Shown one piece after another: positions 27,121-35,540 of a stretch of DNA of 51,431 bases (position 1 is its first letter; each line of letters opens with the position of its first letter). Under the pieces are notes generated by a model. The model ran no database searches, had not been told where the DNA came from, and worked only from the letters and a program-made list of their open reading frames with translations. The stretch covers positions 1-51,431 of the forward strand of contig NZ_NWSV01000035.1 in the NCBI RefSeq assembly GCF_002531935.1. Direction: 5' to 3'. This stretch comes from Rhizobium chutanense (lineage in GTDB: Bacteria > Pseudomonadota > Alphaproteobacteria > Rhizobiales > Rhizobiaceae). Position numbers and translations under genes: made by a program.

Positions 27121-28299
27121 ATGGTGGCGGCACTGGAGGTGGCGGACATTTTTCGCCGCTACGGGGAACAATATCGTCAAACACACGACGCTCATCTCGG
27201 GCGTGTCGCACGCCGGGTCATGAGCGCGGTCGAGATGTGCCGGACCGCTCGGCTGGGCGGGCATGTCCAGCAATGTCAGGACTGTGACAAGCTCCGCATC
27301 GCCTATAATTCCTGCCGCAACCGGCACTGCCCAAAGTGCCAGGGACAGGCGAGCCGTGACTGGCTCGCCGCACGGCAGGCCGATCTTCTGCCGGTCGGCT
27401 ATTTCCATGTCGTGTTCACCGTGCCGCAAGAGATTGCGGCTATCGCCTTCCAGAACAAGGCGACCGTCTATGCGATCCTATTCCGCGCCGTCGCCGAGAC
27501 GCTGCGCAAGCTTGCCGCCGATCCCAGACATCTGGGTGCAGAAATCGGCTTCATCGCGGTGCTGCACTCCTGGGGTCAGAACCTCCATTATCACCCTCAT
27601 ATCCATTGCATCGTGCCGGGCGGCGGATTGTCGGCGGACCAATCCCGTTGGGTCGCCTGCCGGCAGAGCTACTTCCTGCCGGTGCGGGTCCTGTCACGCC
27701 TGTTCCGGCGGCTGTTTCTCGAACAACTGAAGCAGGCCTACGATCTGGCCCAACTTCAATTCTTCGGCGATATCGTCGGTCTGGCCAGTCCGGTCGCCTT
27801 CAATCGAACTCTTAAAGCGGCGCGTCGTATCGACTGGGTGGTCTATGCCAAGCCTCCCTTTGCCGGACCCGAACAGGTGCTTGCCTATCTCGGCCGCTAT
27901 ACCCATCGCATCGCCATCTCCAATTCCCGCCTCGTCAGCATCGACGGCGATCGCGTCACATTCCGATGGAAAGATTATCGAACGGGCGGCAGGCAAAAGG
28001 TGATGACGCTCGATGCCCACGAGTTCATCCGCCGTTTCCTGCTTCACACCGTTCCGGACGGCTTTCACCGCATTCGTCATTACGGCCTGCTTGCCAATGG
28101 CCATCGGCAACTGAAGCTGGACCTGTGCCGCAGCCTGCTTGGCGTTCCCACGCCGGCGAGCACGGCCGAAGAAGCGGATGTAAAGCCGTCTCCACCTTTG
28201 GCGCATCGCTGTCCCTGTTGCGGCGGAACCATGACGATCATCGGCTCATGGACCCCGCTACAGCCGGTACACTGGCCAGCATGGAACGACAGCTCATGA
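27121..28299 (+). CDS. IS91-family Y2 rolling-circle transposase
   Basis: A 392-residue HUH endonuclease. The N-terminal zinc-binding region has CQDCDK and CRNRHCPKCQ (residues 52-73). The HUH motif is HPHIH at residues 158-162. The two active tyrosines are Y256 and Y260 in YLGRYTHR, the Y2 signature of IS91. A second zinc-like CPCCGG is near the C-terminus. It nicks one strand and moves by rolling-circle replication. It follows the recombinase gene by 12 bases. All key residues are present. Confidence 0.92.
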   Translation: MVAALEVADIFRRYGEQYRQTHDAHLGRVARRVMSAVEMCRTARLGGHVQQCQDCDKLRIAYNSCRNRHCPKCQGQASRDWLAARQADLLPVGYFHVVFTVPQEIAAIAFQNKATVYAILFRAVAETLRKLAADPRHLGAEIGFIAVLHSWGQNLHYHPHIHCIVPGGGLSADQSRWVACRQSYFLPVRVLSRLFRRLFLEQLKQAYDLAQLQFFGDIVGLASPVAFNRTLKAARRIDWVVYAKPPFAGPEQVLAYLGRYTHRIAISNSRLVSIDGDRVTFRWKDYRTGGRQKVMTLDAHEFIRRFLLHTVPDGFHRIRHYGLLANGHRQLKLDLCRSLLGVPTPASTAEEADVKPSPPLAHRCPCCGGTMTIIGSWTPLQPVHWPAWNDSS

Positions 28300-28711
28300 T
28301 CATATCATGCGCGGCATCATTGCAACGATCAGCGTCGGCATGCCGAAGGGCCGCGAAGCGAGTGCTTTGGCCAATCGTGCCAGCACGATGTAATGGGCGA
28401 CGTAAAACGCAACAGTACCAAGCGTTCGGTCGATACAAACCAGCCGACAGGGGCGTCAACGACACTACAAATACCGTCAGACCCTCCTTCCACACCTGTC
28501 CACCGGTTCCGGCAAGGCTCGACCCTGCCTAACGCCATCCACCGCTTCGGCTAAATCCCCATAGTGCCAAACAACCCGCGCCTTCGTTCAATCCGGCTTC
28601 AATGAGGTCCGGTCACCGATTGCCGCACCCAAAGCGGTCGGACCTCACAGAACCCTCCAGATTCCCAGGCTGATGCAAATCAGATTCAACACTGACTTTT
28701 GGAGGTCGGTG
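28300..28711 (+). other. Non-coding 3' end of the IS91-like element and IS5 leader
   Basis: No gene is visible in these 412 bases. TGAGGTCCG (28603-28611) pairs perfectly with CGGACCTCA (28639-28647), and the ACCG/CGGT bases inside extend the stem. The stem lies just past the inferred end of the IS91-like element, so it belongs either to that element's replication origin or to the leader of the split IS5-family transposase. The ribosome site GGAGG at 28701-28705 serves the transposase at 28712. Confidence 0.45.
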
Positions 28712-29452
28712 ATGGATTACGATGCCCTGCGGGACGATCAGTGGGAGCGTATCAGACGTTTTGTGCCCGGCGGCACCAAAGGTAAACGCGGTCCCCGAAC
28801 TGACAACCGGCTGTTTCTGGATGCGCTGTTATGGATGGCGCGATCTGCCTGAGCGGCTGGGCGACTACCGCTCGGTCAAGCGGCGCTATTACCGCTGGAT
28901 CGAGATGGGTGTACTCGACGAGATGATGGCGGTCCTTGCCCGTGAGGCCGATCTCGAATGGCTGATGATCGATAGCACCATCGTGCGGGCTCATCAGCAT
29001 GCCGCCGGCGCCCGCAAGGAAAAAGGGGGGCGGATGCCCAGGGCCTGGGTCGGTCTCGCGGCGGTTTGAGCACGAAGATCCATGCAGCGACAGAAGCACT
29101 CGGCCTTCCCATCCGATTAATCGGTTCTCCAGGGCAACGCAATGACATTGCCTTCGCCCATTACCTCGTCGATGGTTTCGAGGCCACGGCTGCTATTGCG
29201 GACAAAGGCTATGATGCCGATCATCTATGCGACAGGATTGCGCAAAGCGGAACGCAGCTCGTCATCCCACCAAAGCGCAACCGAAAAATCCAGCGCGGCT
29301 ACGACGCTGACCTCTATAAGGAGCGCAATCGCATCGAGCGCTTCTTCAGCAAACTCAAACAGTTCAGGCGCGTCGCAACCCGCTACGACAAACTGCTTGT
29401 CAACTTCATGGGGTTCGTCAAACTCGCCGCAATCGCGATATGGCTCAAATAG
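28712..29452 (+). pseudogene. IS5-family (IS427-like) transposase, frame-disrupted
   Basis: The frame starts MDYDALRDDQWERIRRFVPG and stops at 28850-28852 after MARSA. The next frame continues RDLPERLGDYRSVKRRYYRW, then IDSTIVRAHQHAAGARKEKG with the first DDE aspartate. The third part, from 29030, reads ADAQGLGRSRGGLSTKIHAA and ends with RNRIERFFSKLKQFRRVATR, the IS5 C-terminal signature holding the catalytic glutamate. The second shift is -1 at an A5G6 run (29020-29030) and may be the normal programmed frameshift of IS427-type elements. The first shift looks like an inactivating deletion at the repeat GGCGCGATC (expected MARSGGRWRDLPERLGDY). Confidence 0.85.
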
Positions 29453-29470
29453 TTGCATCGTCGCCACGAC

Positions 29471-29474
29471 CTAG
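29471..29474. repeat. Right CTAG direct repeat of the IS5-family element
   Basis: Second copy of the CTAG that also stands at 26112-26115, directly outside the right inverted end. Confidence 0.6.
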
Positions 29475-29526
29475 GCCAGACTGGAAGCTTAACCATCATC
29501 ATAGAAGCCGTATACATGTCTTGTCT

Positions 29527-30492
29527 TCAAAAGAGTTCTGATGCCTGCGTTTGAAGACGTCCGTTGAAAGCGAGTTGGTCTTCCAACTTGATGAACCAGA
29601 CGCCCGACGGGTCCGGGTCGTAATTGGTCACATTGAATGTGGTTGCCCGCAACTCGACTGATTTATCGTAGGTCTTATTACTATCGCCTACAGTCTGGTT
29701 GATGATGACCTTATAAATACGGTCGGGAGGCGAGAAATCAGTCGGAAAGTTGAATGTCAGACTTATAGTGTTCCCAGCGAAGCTGAGATCATTCAAGTAC
29801 AGTGCTCTGGCGAGAAAGAGAGTGCCGCGAGCCCGTTCAACAATGAGTTTGTAGGGGCAAGCAATTCCCGCCTGCTCAAGTAAATATTCAAATGTCTGCA
29901 TATCCGACTGCGTTCTGAAGACGATTCCCCGAAGGTGTGGAGTCAAAGGGACATGCCCCTCGACGCTCACCTCAGACATCCGCATGTTGGTGATGTATTC
30001 TTTGTTATCGGAGTTTGTGGGGGCGTCGTGATAGATAGCGTCAAAATCCAGCTGATTAAACGCCGCATCGCCATCTAGGAATGTCTTCGAACGTTGCACA
30101 TTGCCGCTACTAAACTTTGCTCCTAGAAGCGTGATCACGGAGATAAAGTCGAACAAAAACATGACCGGAATGGACATATGATTTGGCAGGCGCCATTGGT
30201 CAGCGATGCATTTTATGCCCTCCGTCCGGAAGTGAAATCCATTTTTGGGTCGAAAATAGAGACGTGCGCACGAGTGGGCGCCATCAAAAATATTGAGTGC
30301 CCCGCCATTAGCGACATCAAGAAAGTCCGTTGCATTGTTCCGGCAACGAAGTTCATTATACCGGACGATATTAATTGCTGTGGTAACGTCGCACGCGTGA
30401 TACAGAAAATGGGGCCAACTGGCTCGATTTGCAGTTAGGCGACCGGCTTGCTCTTTCACATGCTGTTGAGCCCGCGCTAGAGTGATAGGCAC
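29527..30492 (-). CDS. darT: DarT-family DNA ADP-ribosyltransferase toxin
   Basis: The toxin of a DarTG pair, 321 residues. By family knowledge DarT attaches ADP-ribose from NAD+ to bases in single-stranded DNA and so blocks replication; some members abort phage infection. Visible family features: LYHACDVTTAINIVRYNEL near residue 30, ARLYFRPKNGFHFRTEGI near 77-93, DFDAIYHDAP near 150, and RMSEVSVEGHVPL with the likely catalytic glutamate E174. About 110 further residues follow the catalytic part, more than in compact DarT proteins. The start is GTG with GGAGA upstream, and its codons overlap the end of darG by 16 bases. The region is AT-richer than its neighbours. Confidence 0.85.
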   Translation of the reverse strand: MPITLARAQQHVKEQAGRLTANRASWPHFLYHACDVTTAINIVRYNELRCRNNATDFLDVANGGALNIFDGAHSCARLYFRPKNGFHFRTEGIKCIADQWRLPNHMSIPVMFLFDFISVITLLGAKFSSGNVQRSKTFLDGDAAFNQLDFDAIYHDAPTNSDNKEYITNMRMSEVSVEGHVPLTPHLRGIVFRTQSDMQTFEYLLEQAGIACPYKLIVERARGTLFLARALYLNDLSFAGNTISLTFNFPTDFSPPDRIYKVIINQTVGDSNKTYDKSVELRATTFNVTNYDPDPSGVWFIKLEDQLAFNGRLQTQASELF

Positions 30493-31394
30493 GCTTGCTC
30501 TCCGTAACCGGACGCCACGGTATCCAGTTGCGCACCACTCTTTCGGTCTTCCCGGCTGATGTACAGTGCGTGACCGGGGCTAGCATCAGACCAGCCGGGT
30601 TTACTAATCTCTGCAACTCTCACGTAAGGCAACGACGCGAGGATTGGAAAGAGATAGGACTTCAGCTTCTTCGATGGCTCATCTGCGAACTGGTCACCGG
30701 TAAACATGCCGTTCTGGAGTGACGACCACGCCGCTTCAACAAGTTCGTGGTCGATCGTCTCCGTTCGGCCGGTTGACCGTTCGATTAGAATATCGCCGTC
30801 ATCGACCCAGCGGGCTACAAATTCCGATGTCTTTCGAAGCGTCGAGAAATTGTTGCTGCGCTGAATCCTCGTCATGATGTCATGGCGGAACTCGTTGAAG
30901 CTGATAGGCACTCTCCGCACTTCCGGCCTGTTATGCTCAGCAACAAATGTCTGGGGAACTTGATAGTCGTGAACGTAGACGGGAATGTCGACCTTTGACA
31001 GATAGCGTTCCATCAGTGGTCGAACATCCTTCCAGTTCAAGTTTCCATTTCCGCATCCCAAAGGTGGGAAAGAGATCGAGGCGATTCCCATTTGTTTGTA
31101 GGACCGCTGGAAGGTCTCGAGGCCGGCCTCAATGTACTCAATCTTTGAAGGTTGCCGCCAGGTCGTTTTTGTCGGGAAGTTTAGAATCCAGTGGTCGGAT
31201 GCGCGCCAAAGATGGAGCTTTCCGATGTCCAGAGAATGGCTGTCGCAAAGCTTCTTGTAGGCTTTAAACATGGCGGGGTAGCGCTCTTTGAATTCAAGTG
31301 CGATACCCTTTCCCATTACGCCTACGACATTCACAGTGTTGACGAGGGTCTGGGCAGGAGAGTCGAATAGGCTTGTTCGCACATATGTTAGCAA
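30477..31394 (-). CDS. darG: DarG-family macrodomain antitoxin
   Basis: The antitoxin of the pair, 305 residues. The N-terminal macrodomain (residues 1-150) has VNTVNVVGVMGKGIALEFKE, binding ADP-ribose, and FPPLGCGNGNLNWKDVRPLM. It removes ADP-ribose from DNA. The C-terminal half (from about 165) is variable, and in known DarG proteins it binds and masks DarT. The start is TTG at 31394, matching the MLTYVRTSLFDSPAQTLVN opening of homologues. It is transcribed first, as usual for antitoxins. The gene pair stands just right of the IS5/IS91 nest. Confidence 0.85.
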   Translation of the reverse strand: MLTYVRTSLFDSPAQTLVNTVNVVGVMGKGIALEFKERYPAMFKAYKKLCDSHSLDIGKLHLWRASDHWILNFPTKTTWRQPSKIEYIEAGLETFQRSYKQMGIASISFPPLGCGNGNLNWKDVRPLMERYLSKVDIPVYVHDYQVPQTFVAEHNRPEVRRVPISFNEFRHDIMTRIQRSNNFSTLRKTSEFVARWVDDGDILIERSTGRTETIDHELVEAAWSSLQNGMFTGDQFADEPSKKLKSYLFPILASLPYVRVAEISKPGWSDASPGHALYISREDRKSGAQLDTVASGYGEQACLSL

Positions 31395-31930
31395 AGAATC
31401 ACCCCGATGTTCTCTGTTCGTTCTGAAAACTTATAGCATATTGCCTGCGTCAGGTCGCGCTGATTCAGTCAAGCGCTATTGTGTGTTCACCTGATGGACG
31501 TAGGTGTGGCCATATTGCCGCGATTTCAAGAAACAGTGCGCCAATCTATAGCATTGCATCGAGCTTCTTCGCGATGAAGCGAGGCCGAAGCGCCCAAAGG
31601 GCTGCTTTCGGACGGACTGAACTCACGACCTCAGCGTCACCAAAACTGTGCTCATCTACCATTAGCGACGATCTATCGGAAAGCTGCTGGTAGTCAGTCC
31701 CCTTTCCGGCCCAAATCGGTCATTTCTCGAAGCCGGGACAAAAAACCGCTGTTGGCGTTGCGGAAATCGGCCTCCTTCCACTGTCGGTTCCATTCAACGA
31801 AGGCGTTCGCCGCGTATGTCTCGCGATATCGGCAACTGCATTCTTGCCGATACTAAAACCACGAGCAATCCGCCGGCTACTGCGGCCTCTGCCAATCAGT
31901 GTCGGTTCCCCCCTCAACCGGAACCGACCG
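31395..31930. other. Non-coding stretch between darTG and the D-threonine aldolase gene
   Basis: The two open frames here (31481-31693 plus, 31720-31977 minus) lack ribosome sites and recognisable products. The promoter of darG should lie just right of 31394. No repeat, hairpin or RNA gene stood out. This is probably scar sequence at the edge of the mobile segment. Confidence 0.4.
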
Positions 31931-33031
31931 CTACCAGACGAGACCGCGGGCTGCGACCTTCTCGACGCGGGTGACAACGCCGCCGCGATGGAAAACCATC
32001 GTATCGAACAGGTTGGACACCACGCAGGTGTGGTTCGGGATGATGAAGAGCTTCTCGCCGATCTGTGGCCGGGGGCCGGTGCAGTTCGACAGGTCGATGA
32101 CGCCGTGTTCTTCGGACAGGCTGCTGATCCGGGCGTCGGGATAACCGACGACCAGGCCGTAATCGCTAAAACCCTGGAGATCCGAGGTCAGTGCCTTCGA
32201 GCCGGCGTCGATGACGGCGCGGTCGGCGGTTGGCCGGGAGACGACGGTTGCCAGCACATGCATGGCGCAATCCTCCTCGGTGCAATGGCCCATGCGCAGC
32301 ATCTGGCGGTCGTTGTAGATATAGGTGCCGGCGCGGTGTTCCGTCGCCGAGGGGACGAGATGCGCCTCGTAGAGGCTCGGCGTTCCGCCATTGCTGACGA
32401 TCGGGCAGGTAATGCCGTCTGCTTGCAGCCGCTGCAGCGTCTCGGTGATGAAGGCTTCGACGGCGGTGGCCGATTGCGGCTTCGGATAGGTGACGAGGCC
32501 GCCGAAGGTCAGGCCGTCGGCAGCGGCGATGCGCTTGGCGAGCGAGGCGGCTTCGTCAGGCGTCTGCACGCCGCAGCGGCCGCCGCCGGTGTCGCATTCC
32601 ACCAGCACGGTCAGCGGCTTGTGGCCGGAGAAATGCGCCGCCAGCCCATCGGCGGTCACCTCGCTGTCGGCGACGACCTTGAGGGCCGGGATTTTCTCGT
32701 TCAGCCTGGCCAGGCGCTCGAGCTTCTGCTGTCCGAGGATATTGAAGGTGACGAGGATGTCGCCGAAGCCGGCTGCGGCGAAGACCTCGGCTTCGGTCAC
32801 CTTCTGGCAGTTGATGCCCTTGGCGCCGGCGGCGATCTGCGCGACAGCGAGCGCCGGGATCTTGTGCGTCTTGATATGCGGGCGGAAGTTCAGCCCGTGC
32901 TGATCCATATAGGATTGAGCGCGGGCGATGTTTGCCGCCAGCCGGTCTTCGTCGATGACGGGACGCGGCGTCGAGAGATCGGCGATCCTGTCGCCTGCCT
33001 TGGCGACGACGGCAAAGCTGGTGTCAGGCAT
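31931..33031 (-). CDS. D-threonine aldolase/D-serine dehydratase family PLP enzyme
   Basis: A 366-residue fold-type III PLP enzyme. The cofactor lysine lies in RPHIKTHKIP near residue 56. The metal-binding and C-terminal signatures are seen in RTQ-free TGPRPQIGEKLFIIPNHTCVV and AGSKALTSDLQGFSDYG. Family members cleave D-threonine or related D-3-hydroxyamino acids, or deaminate D-serine. The stop of the M81 gene abuts its ATG directly (TAGATG), so the two are translated together. It likely acts on a D-hydroxyamino acid released by the M81 neighbour or formed in this island. Confidence 0.88.
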   Translation of the reverse strand: MPDTSFAVVAKAGDRIADLSTPRPVIDEDRLAANIARAQSYMDQHGLNFRPHIKTHKIPALAVAQIAAGAKGINCQKVTEAEVFAAAGFGDILVTFNILGQQKLERLARLNEKIPALKVVADSEVTADGLAAHFSGHKPLTVLVECDTGGGRCGVQTPDEAASLAKRIAAADGLTFGGLVTYPKPQSATAVEAFITETLQRLQADGITCPIVSNGGTPSLYEAHLVPSATEHRAGTYIYNDRQMLRMGHCTEEDCAMHVLATVVSRPTADRAVIDAGSKALTSDLQGFSDYGLVVGYPDARISSLSEEHGVIDLSNCTGPRPQIGEKLFIIPNHTCVVSNLFDTMVFHRGGVVTRVEKVAARGLVW

Positions 33032-34507
33032 CTAGGCGGCTCCGCGTTGTAGCCCGTGTGGATCGGCGACGATCGGCCATATGGTCTTCGGCGCCCGCCG
33101 ATAGGGTGTCGTCGCCGGATTGTTGGGATAGGGCGTTCCGGCCGAGCAGTAAAGGATCTCGGCGGCGATCTTCGAGAAGGAGGCGAAGAAGTGGTTGGTG
33201 GATTTGATCACCAGGATCTTCTGCTTCGTCGGATCGATGCCCATCACCGAAAACAGGCTTGGATCGAAGCTCTGGGCGCGGGTCGAATTGAGGATGATGT
33301 CGATGCCGTTGAGGGCGATATGGGCGGCATCGCCGAAAGGGGCGAGGCTTTCGCCGAACTGCATCTCGGCATTCTTGATGAGCCTGATGACCTTGACGGT
33401 GCCGTCGACGGGGTTGCCGGTGCCGGGCGCCGATTTGGCGCCGAAGCGCAGCGGAATCTCCGCCCCCTCGCCTGCCGCAAAACAGATCTGCACGGCGACC
33501 GGATCCCAGATGGTGCCGATCGCGGCACTGGTGACGCCGCGGGCCAGCAGCTCGCCGAGGATGACGGTCGCATCCCCGGCCGTGCCGCCGCCCGGATTGT
33601 CCCAGACGTCGGCAATGACGACGGGCCATGCGGTGGCGGCCATCGCGCGTGCGACGGCTTCCTTCTCGTCGATCTGCGGGACCATGAAGGTGCCGCGCTT
33701 GGAAAACAGTTCGAGGCCGAGTTCGCGCGCGAGAGCCGCGCCTTTTTCCGGCTTGCCGTCGGTCACGACAAGCAGCTTCGTTCCCATTTCGGGAACGTCG
33801 CCGACCATGAAACCATGGATTACCGAAATCGACAGAATGTCCGGATCGTCCTTCTCGATCCGCATGATCTTGTCGACGAAGGAGCGCATCGGCTCGCGCG
33901 ATGTCGGGAAGACGTCGATCATCCGGCAGTCGAACACCGAGATGGCAGGCTTGACCCGGCCTTCCAGCGTGTCGACGGCGATGCGCCAGAGGTCCTCGGC
34001 GCGATCGACGAAATCCGTATGCGGAAACTCCTTGAAATAGACGGCGAAATCGAGGGCCGCGACGCGTTTTGCGGTGAGATGGCTGTGCGGGTCGAGTTCG
34101 GCGCAGATGAGCACGTCGGGCCCGACGATCTCCCGCATGCGCTGGAGAAGATCGCCTTCCGTATCCTCGTATCCGGCCGCCACCATGGCGCCGTGCAGGC
34201 CCATGACGACGGCGTCGACCGGCATTGCCGCGAGGAGCTGGCCGAGGATTTCGTCCCGCAGTTCCTCATAAGTTCCCCGGTTGACGAGGCCGGCGGGATC
34301 GGCCCAGGTGGCGGTTCCCTCGATCAGTTCCCAGCCTTTTTCCCGGGCGACGCGCCTGCCGACGGTGATCGGCGCGGTGCAGAGCGTCGGCGTTTCCGGA
34401 TGCTGGCCGGGCGGGGCATAAAGCGAGGCTTCGAATGCGCGGCGATCCACGCAGATCGGGGAAAAAGTGTTGGTCTCGGTCGCCAGTGCTGCGGTGAAAA
34501 TGCGCAA
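33032..34507 (-). CDS. M81 family metallopeptidase (MlrC-like)
   Basis: A 491-residue protein of the MlrC group, named after the enzyme for the last step of microcystin degradation; most members have other, unknown roles. Characteristic stretches are ALATETNTFSPIC at the start, MGLHGAMVAAGYEDTEGDLL near residue 110, ELDPHSHLT with metal ligands near residue 138, and IADVWDNPGGGTAGDATVIL near residue 297. The last contains the usual D-NPGGG motif. It is the middle gene of a minus-strand trio and probably hydrolyses a peptide- or amide-like substrate in the cytosol. Confidence 0.88.
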   Translation of the reverse strand: MRIFTAALATETNTFSPICVDRRAFEASLYAPPGQHPETPTLCTAPITVGRRVAREKGWELIEGTATWADPAGLVNRGTYEELRDEILGQLLAAMPVDAVVMGLHGAMVAAGYEDTEGDLLQRMREIVGPDVLICAELDPHSHLTAKRVAALDFAVYFKEFPHTDFVDRAEDLWRIAVDTLEGRVKPAISVFDCRMIDVFPTSREPMRSFVDKIMRIEKDDPDILSISVIHGFMVGDVPEMGTKLLVVTDGKPEKGAALARELGLELFSKRGTFMVPQIDEKEAVARAMAATAWPVVIADVWDNPGGGTAGDATVILGELLARGVTSAAIGTIWDPVAVQICFAAGEGAEIPLRFGAKSAPGTGNPVDGTVKVIRLIKNAEMQFGESLAPFGDAAHIALNGIDIILNSTRAQSFDPSLFSVMGIDPTKQKILVIKSTNHFFASFSKIAAEILYCSAGTPYPNNPATTPYRRAPKTIWPIVADPHGLQRGAA

Positions 34508-34537
34508 GAAAGTGGCCTTCGTATTGTCGGCCCCGCC

Positions 34538-35020
34538 TCAACCCATCGGGTTCGGCAGGTAGCCGGTGAAACCTGAGATTTTCCAGCGTCCTTGGTGAAG
34601 CCTGCAATAATAGAGCGTCTGCCATTGCAGGATGTCGCGGGTGCCGTCGGACTTGGTAATGCCGCCGTCGAATTTCTTGCGGACGAGCGCCGTCTCGCCT
34701 TCGATCTCGATATCCTCGAGCGTCGTCGTGGTGAAGATCGCCGTGCGCGCATCTTCCGCGAAACTTTGCTCGGCGAAATCCTCCGCCTGCCTCAGCCATT
34801 CCCGGCGATAGGCAGCCAGCGTCGGAAATGCGAGGCGCCACTTCTCGGGGCTGACGGCCTTCTGAGCGTCGATGCCGATGAAGCCTTCTTCGACGAAGTC
34901 ATGCTCGACCAGCGACCAGTCGGCGGCGAGAAAGGCATTAATATCGCGCGGAACGAGCATTTCCCAGATCGCAGATCGGGCGCTGTCGGTCGGAAAAGGA
35001 TTCAGGAAAGGATCGCGCAT
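34538..35020 (-). CDS. NTF2-like (SnoaL-type) small protein
   Basis: A 160-residue protein with an NTF2-like cone fold, inferred from an N-terminal helix pair and a C-terminal sheet (TTTTLEDIEIEGETALVRKK, LYYCRLHQGRWKISGFTGYL). No signal peptide is present. Such proteins are small isomerases, dehydratases or binding proteins; the activity is unknown. It is the first gene of the minus-strand trio, 30 bases before the M81 gene, and divergent from a RidA gene. Confidence 0.65.
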   Translation of the reverse strand: MRDPFLNPFPTDSARSAIWEMLVPRDINAFLAADWSLVEHDFVEEGFIGIDAQKAVSPEKWRLAFPTLAAYRREWLRQAEDFAEQSFAEDARTAIFTTTTLEDIEIEGETALVRKKFDGGITKSDGTRDILQWQTLYYCRLHQGRWKISGFTGYLPNPMG

Positions 35021-35033
35021 GTCTGCCCCGGAT

Positions 35034-35047
35034 TGAAATTCTTTTCA
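35034..35047. promoter_or_regulatory. Possible RpiR operator
   Basis: TGAAATTCTTTTCA has TGAAA and TTTCA half-sites around four bases, in the form often bound by RpiR-type regulators. It lies between the NTF2-like gene and the divergent RidA gene, 14 bases from the former start. The rpiR gene is the second gene on the right side, so it is a sensible candidate, but the match is short and the region AT-rich. Confidence 0.35.
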
Positions 35048-35131
35048 TAAATAGCGTTTTTCACTGGTCAAATTCTGCTTTCTATGGTCATTTGTCAACT
35101 TATCAAGAAAATAATTTGCAAGGACTTCAGC

Positions 35132-35518
35132 ATGCCCATCAAGCGCTATGGCACTGTTCAAACCGGGGCCGGCGGCAAGGCGCTGCCTTTCGCGCGTGCG
35201 GTCGAAGCCGACGGATGGCTCTATGTTTCCGGCCAGGTTGCGATGGAAGACGGCGAGATCATCGACGGCAACATCATCGCCCAGACCCATAAGACGATCG
35301 CCAATGTGCTCGCGATCCTCGATGAGGCCGGATACGGCCTCGAGGACGTCGTGCGTGTCGGCGTCTGGCTCGACGATCCCCGCGACTTCTGGACCTTCAA
35401 CAAGATCTATCAGGAGTATTTCGGCGAACATCCGCCGGCACGCGCCTGTGTGCAATCGTCGATGATGGTCGATTGCAAGGTTGAGATCGACTGCGTGGCC
35501 TATAAGAAGAAGAGTTGA
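35132..35518 (+). CDS. RidA family protein (second copy)
   Basis: A 128-residue RidA-superfamily protein. It has WLYVSGQVAMEDGEIIDGN near residue 30 and EYFGEHPPARACVQSSMMV near 95-113. Here the arginine in PPARACVQ stands where true RidA uses an arginine to bind the imine carboxylate. This copy is therefore a better candidate for imine or enamine hydrolysis than the one at 4260-4658. The ATG at 35132 has AAGGA seven bases upstream. A role in hydrolysing an imine from the PLP enzyme in this island is a fair guess. Confidence 0.9.
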   Translation: MPIKRYGTVQTGAGGKALPFARAVEADGWLYVSGQVAMEDGEIIDGNIIAQTHKTIANVLAILDEAGYGLEDVVRVGVWLDDPRDFWTFNKIYQEYFGEHPPARACVQSSMMVDCKVEIDCVAYKKKS

Positions 35519-35540
35519 TGGAGCCATCGGGGGGACGGGT

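Larger units (their letters stand above)
26141..28594 (+). mobile_element. IS91-like element with tyrosine recombinase and Y2 transposase
   Basis: The bounds are set by a perfect 13-base inverted repeat: GGATTGAACGAAG (26141-26153) and CTTCGTTCAATCC (28582-28594), each holding the GAAC/GTTC tetranucleotide that IS91 elements favour at their ends. The exact ends are uncertain because rolling-circle elements do not require inverted repeats. Inside are a recombinase gene (26248-27108) and a HUH transposase gene (27121-28299) with a 12-base gap, then about 280 noncoding bases. A hairpin, TTTGAAGG (26200) with CCTTCAAA (26228), precedes the recombinase gene. Confidence 0.65.
26116..29470 (+). mobile_element. 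IS5-family insertion sequence split by an IS91-like element
   Basis: The ends are GGCGTGGTGACGATTTAAC (26116-26134) and, on the other strand at 29470-29452, GTCGTGGCGACGATGCAAC; 15 of 19 positions agree. CTAG flanks both. The 3355-base span is far longer than an IS5 element. Removing the inner IS91-like segment (26141-28594) leaves about 900 bases, the usual IS5 size, with one transposase gene (28712-29452). I therefore read this as an IS5-family element into which an IS91-like element later inserted, about 25 bases inside the left end. The transposase is damaged, so the element is probably not autonomous. Confidence 0.7.

Noticed and set aside
31481..31977. Two short frames in the gap after darG
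   Set aside because: They lack ribosome sites and homology-like patterns, and one overlaps the end of the D-threonine aldolase-like gene.
33056..34576. A 506-codon plus-strand frame
   Set aside because: It is opposite the M81 gene. Its sequence is rich in Gly, Arg, Asp and His, as for GC-driven shadow frames.
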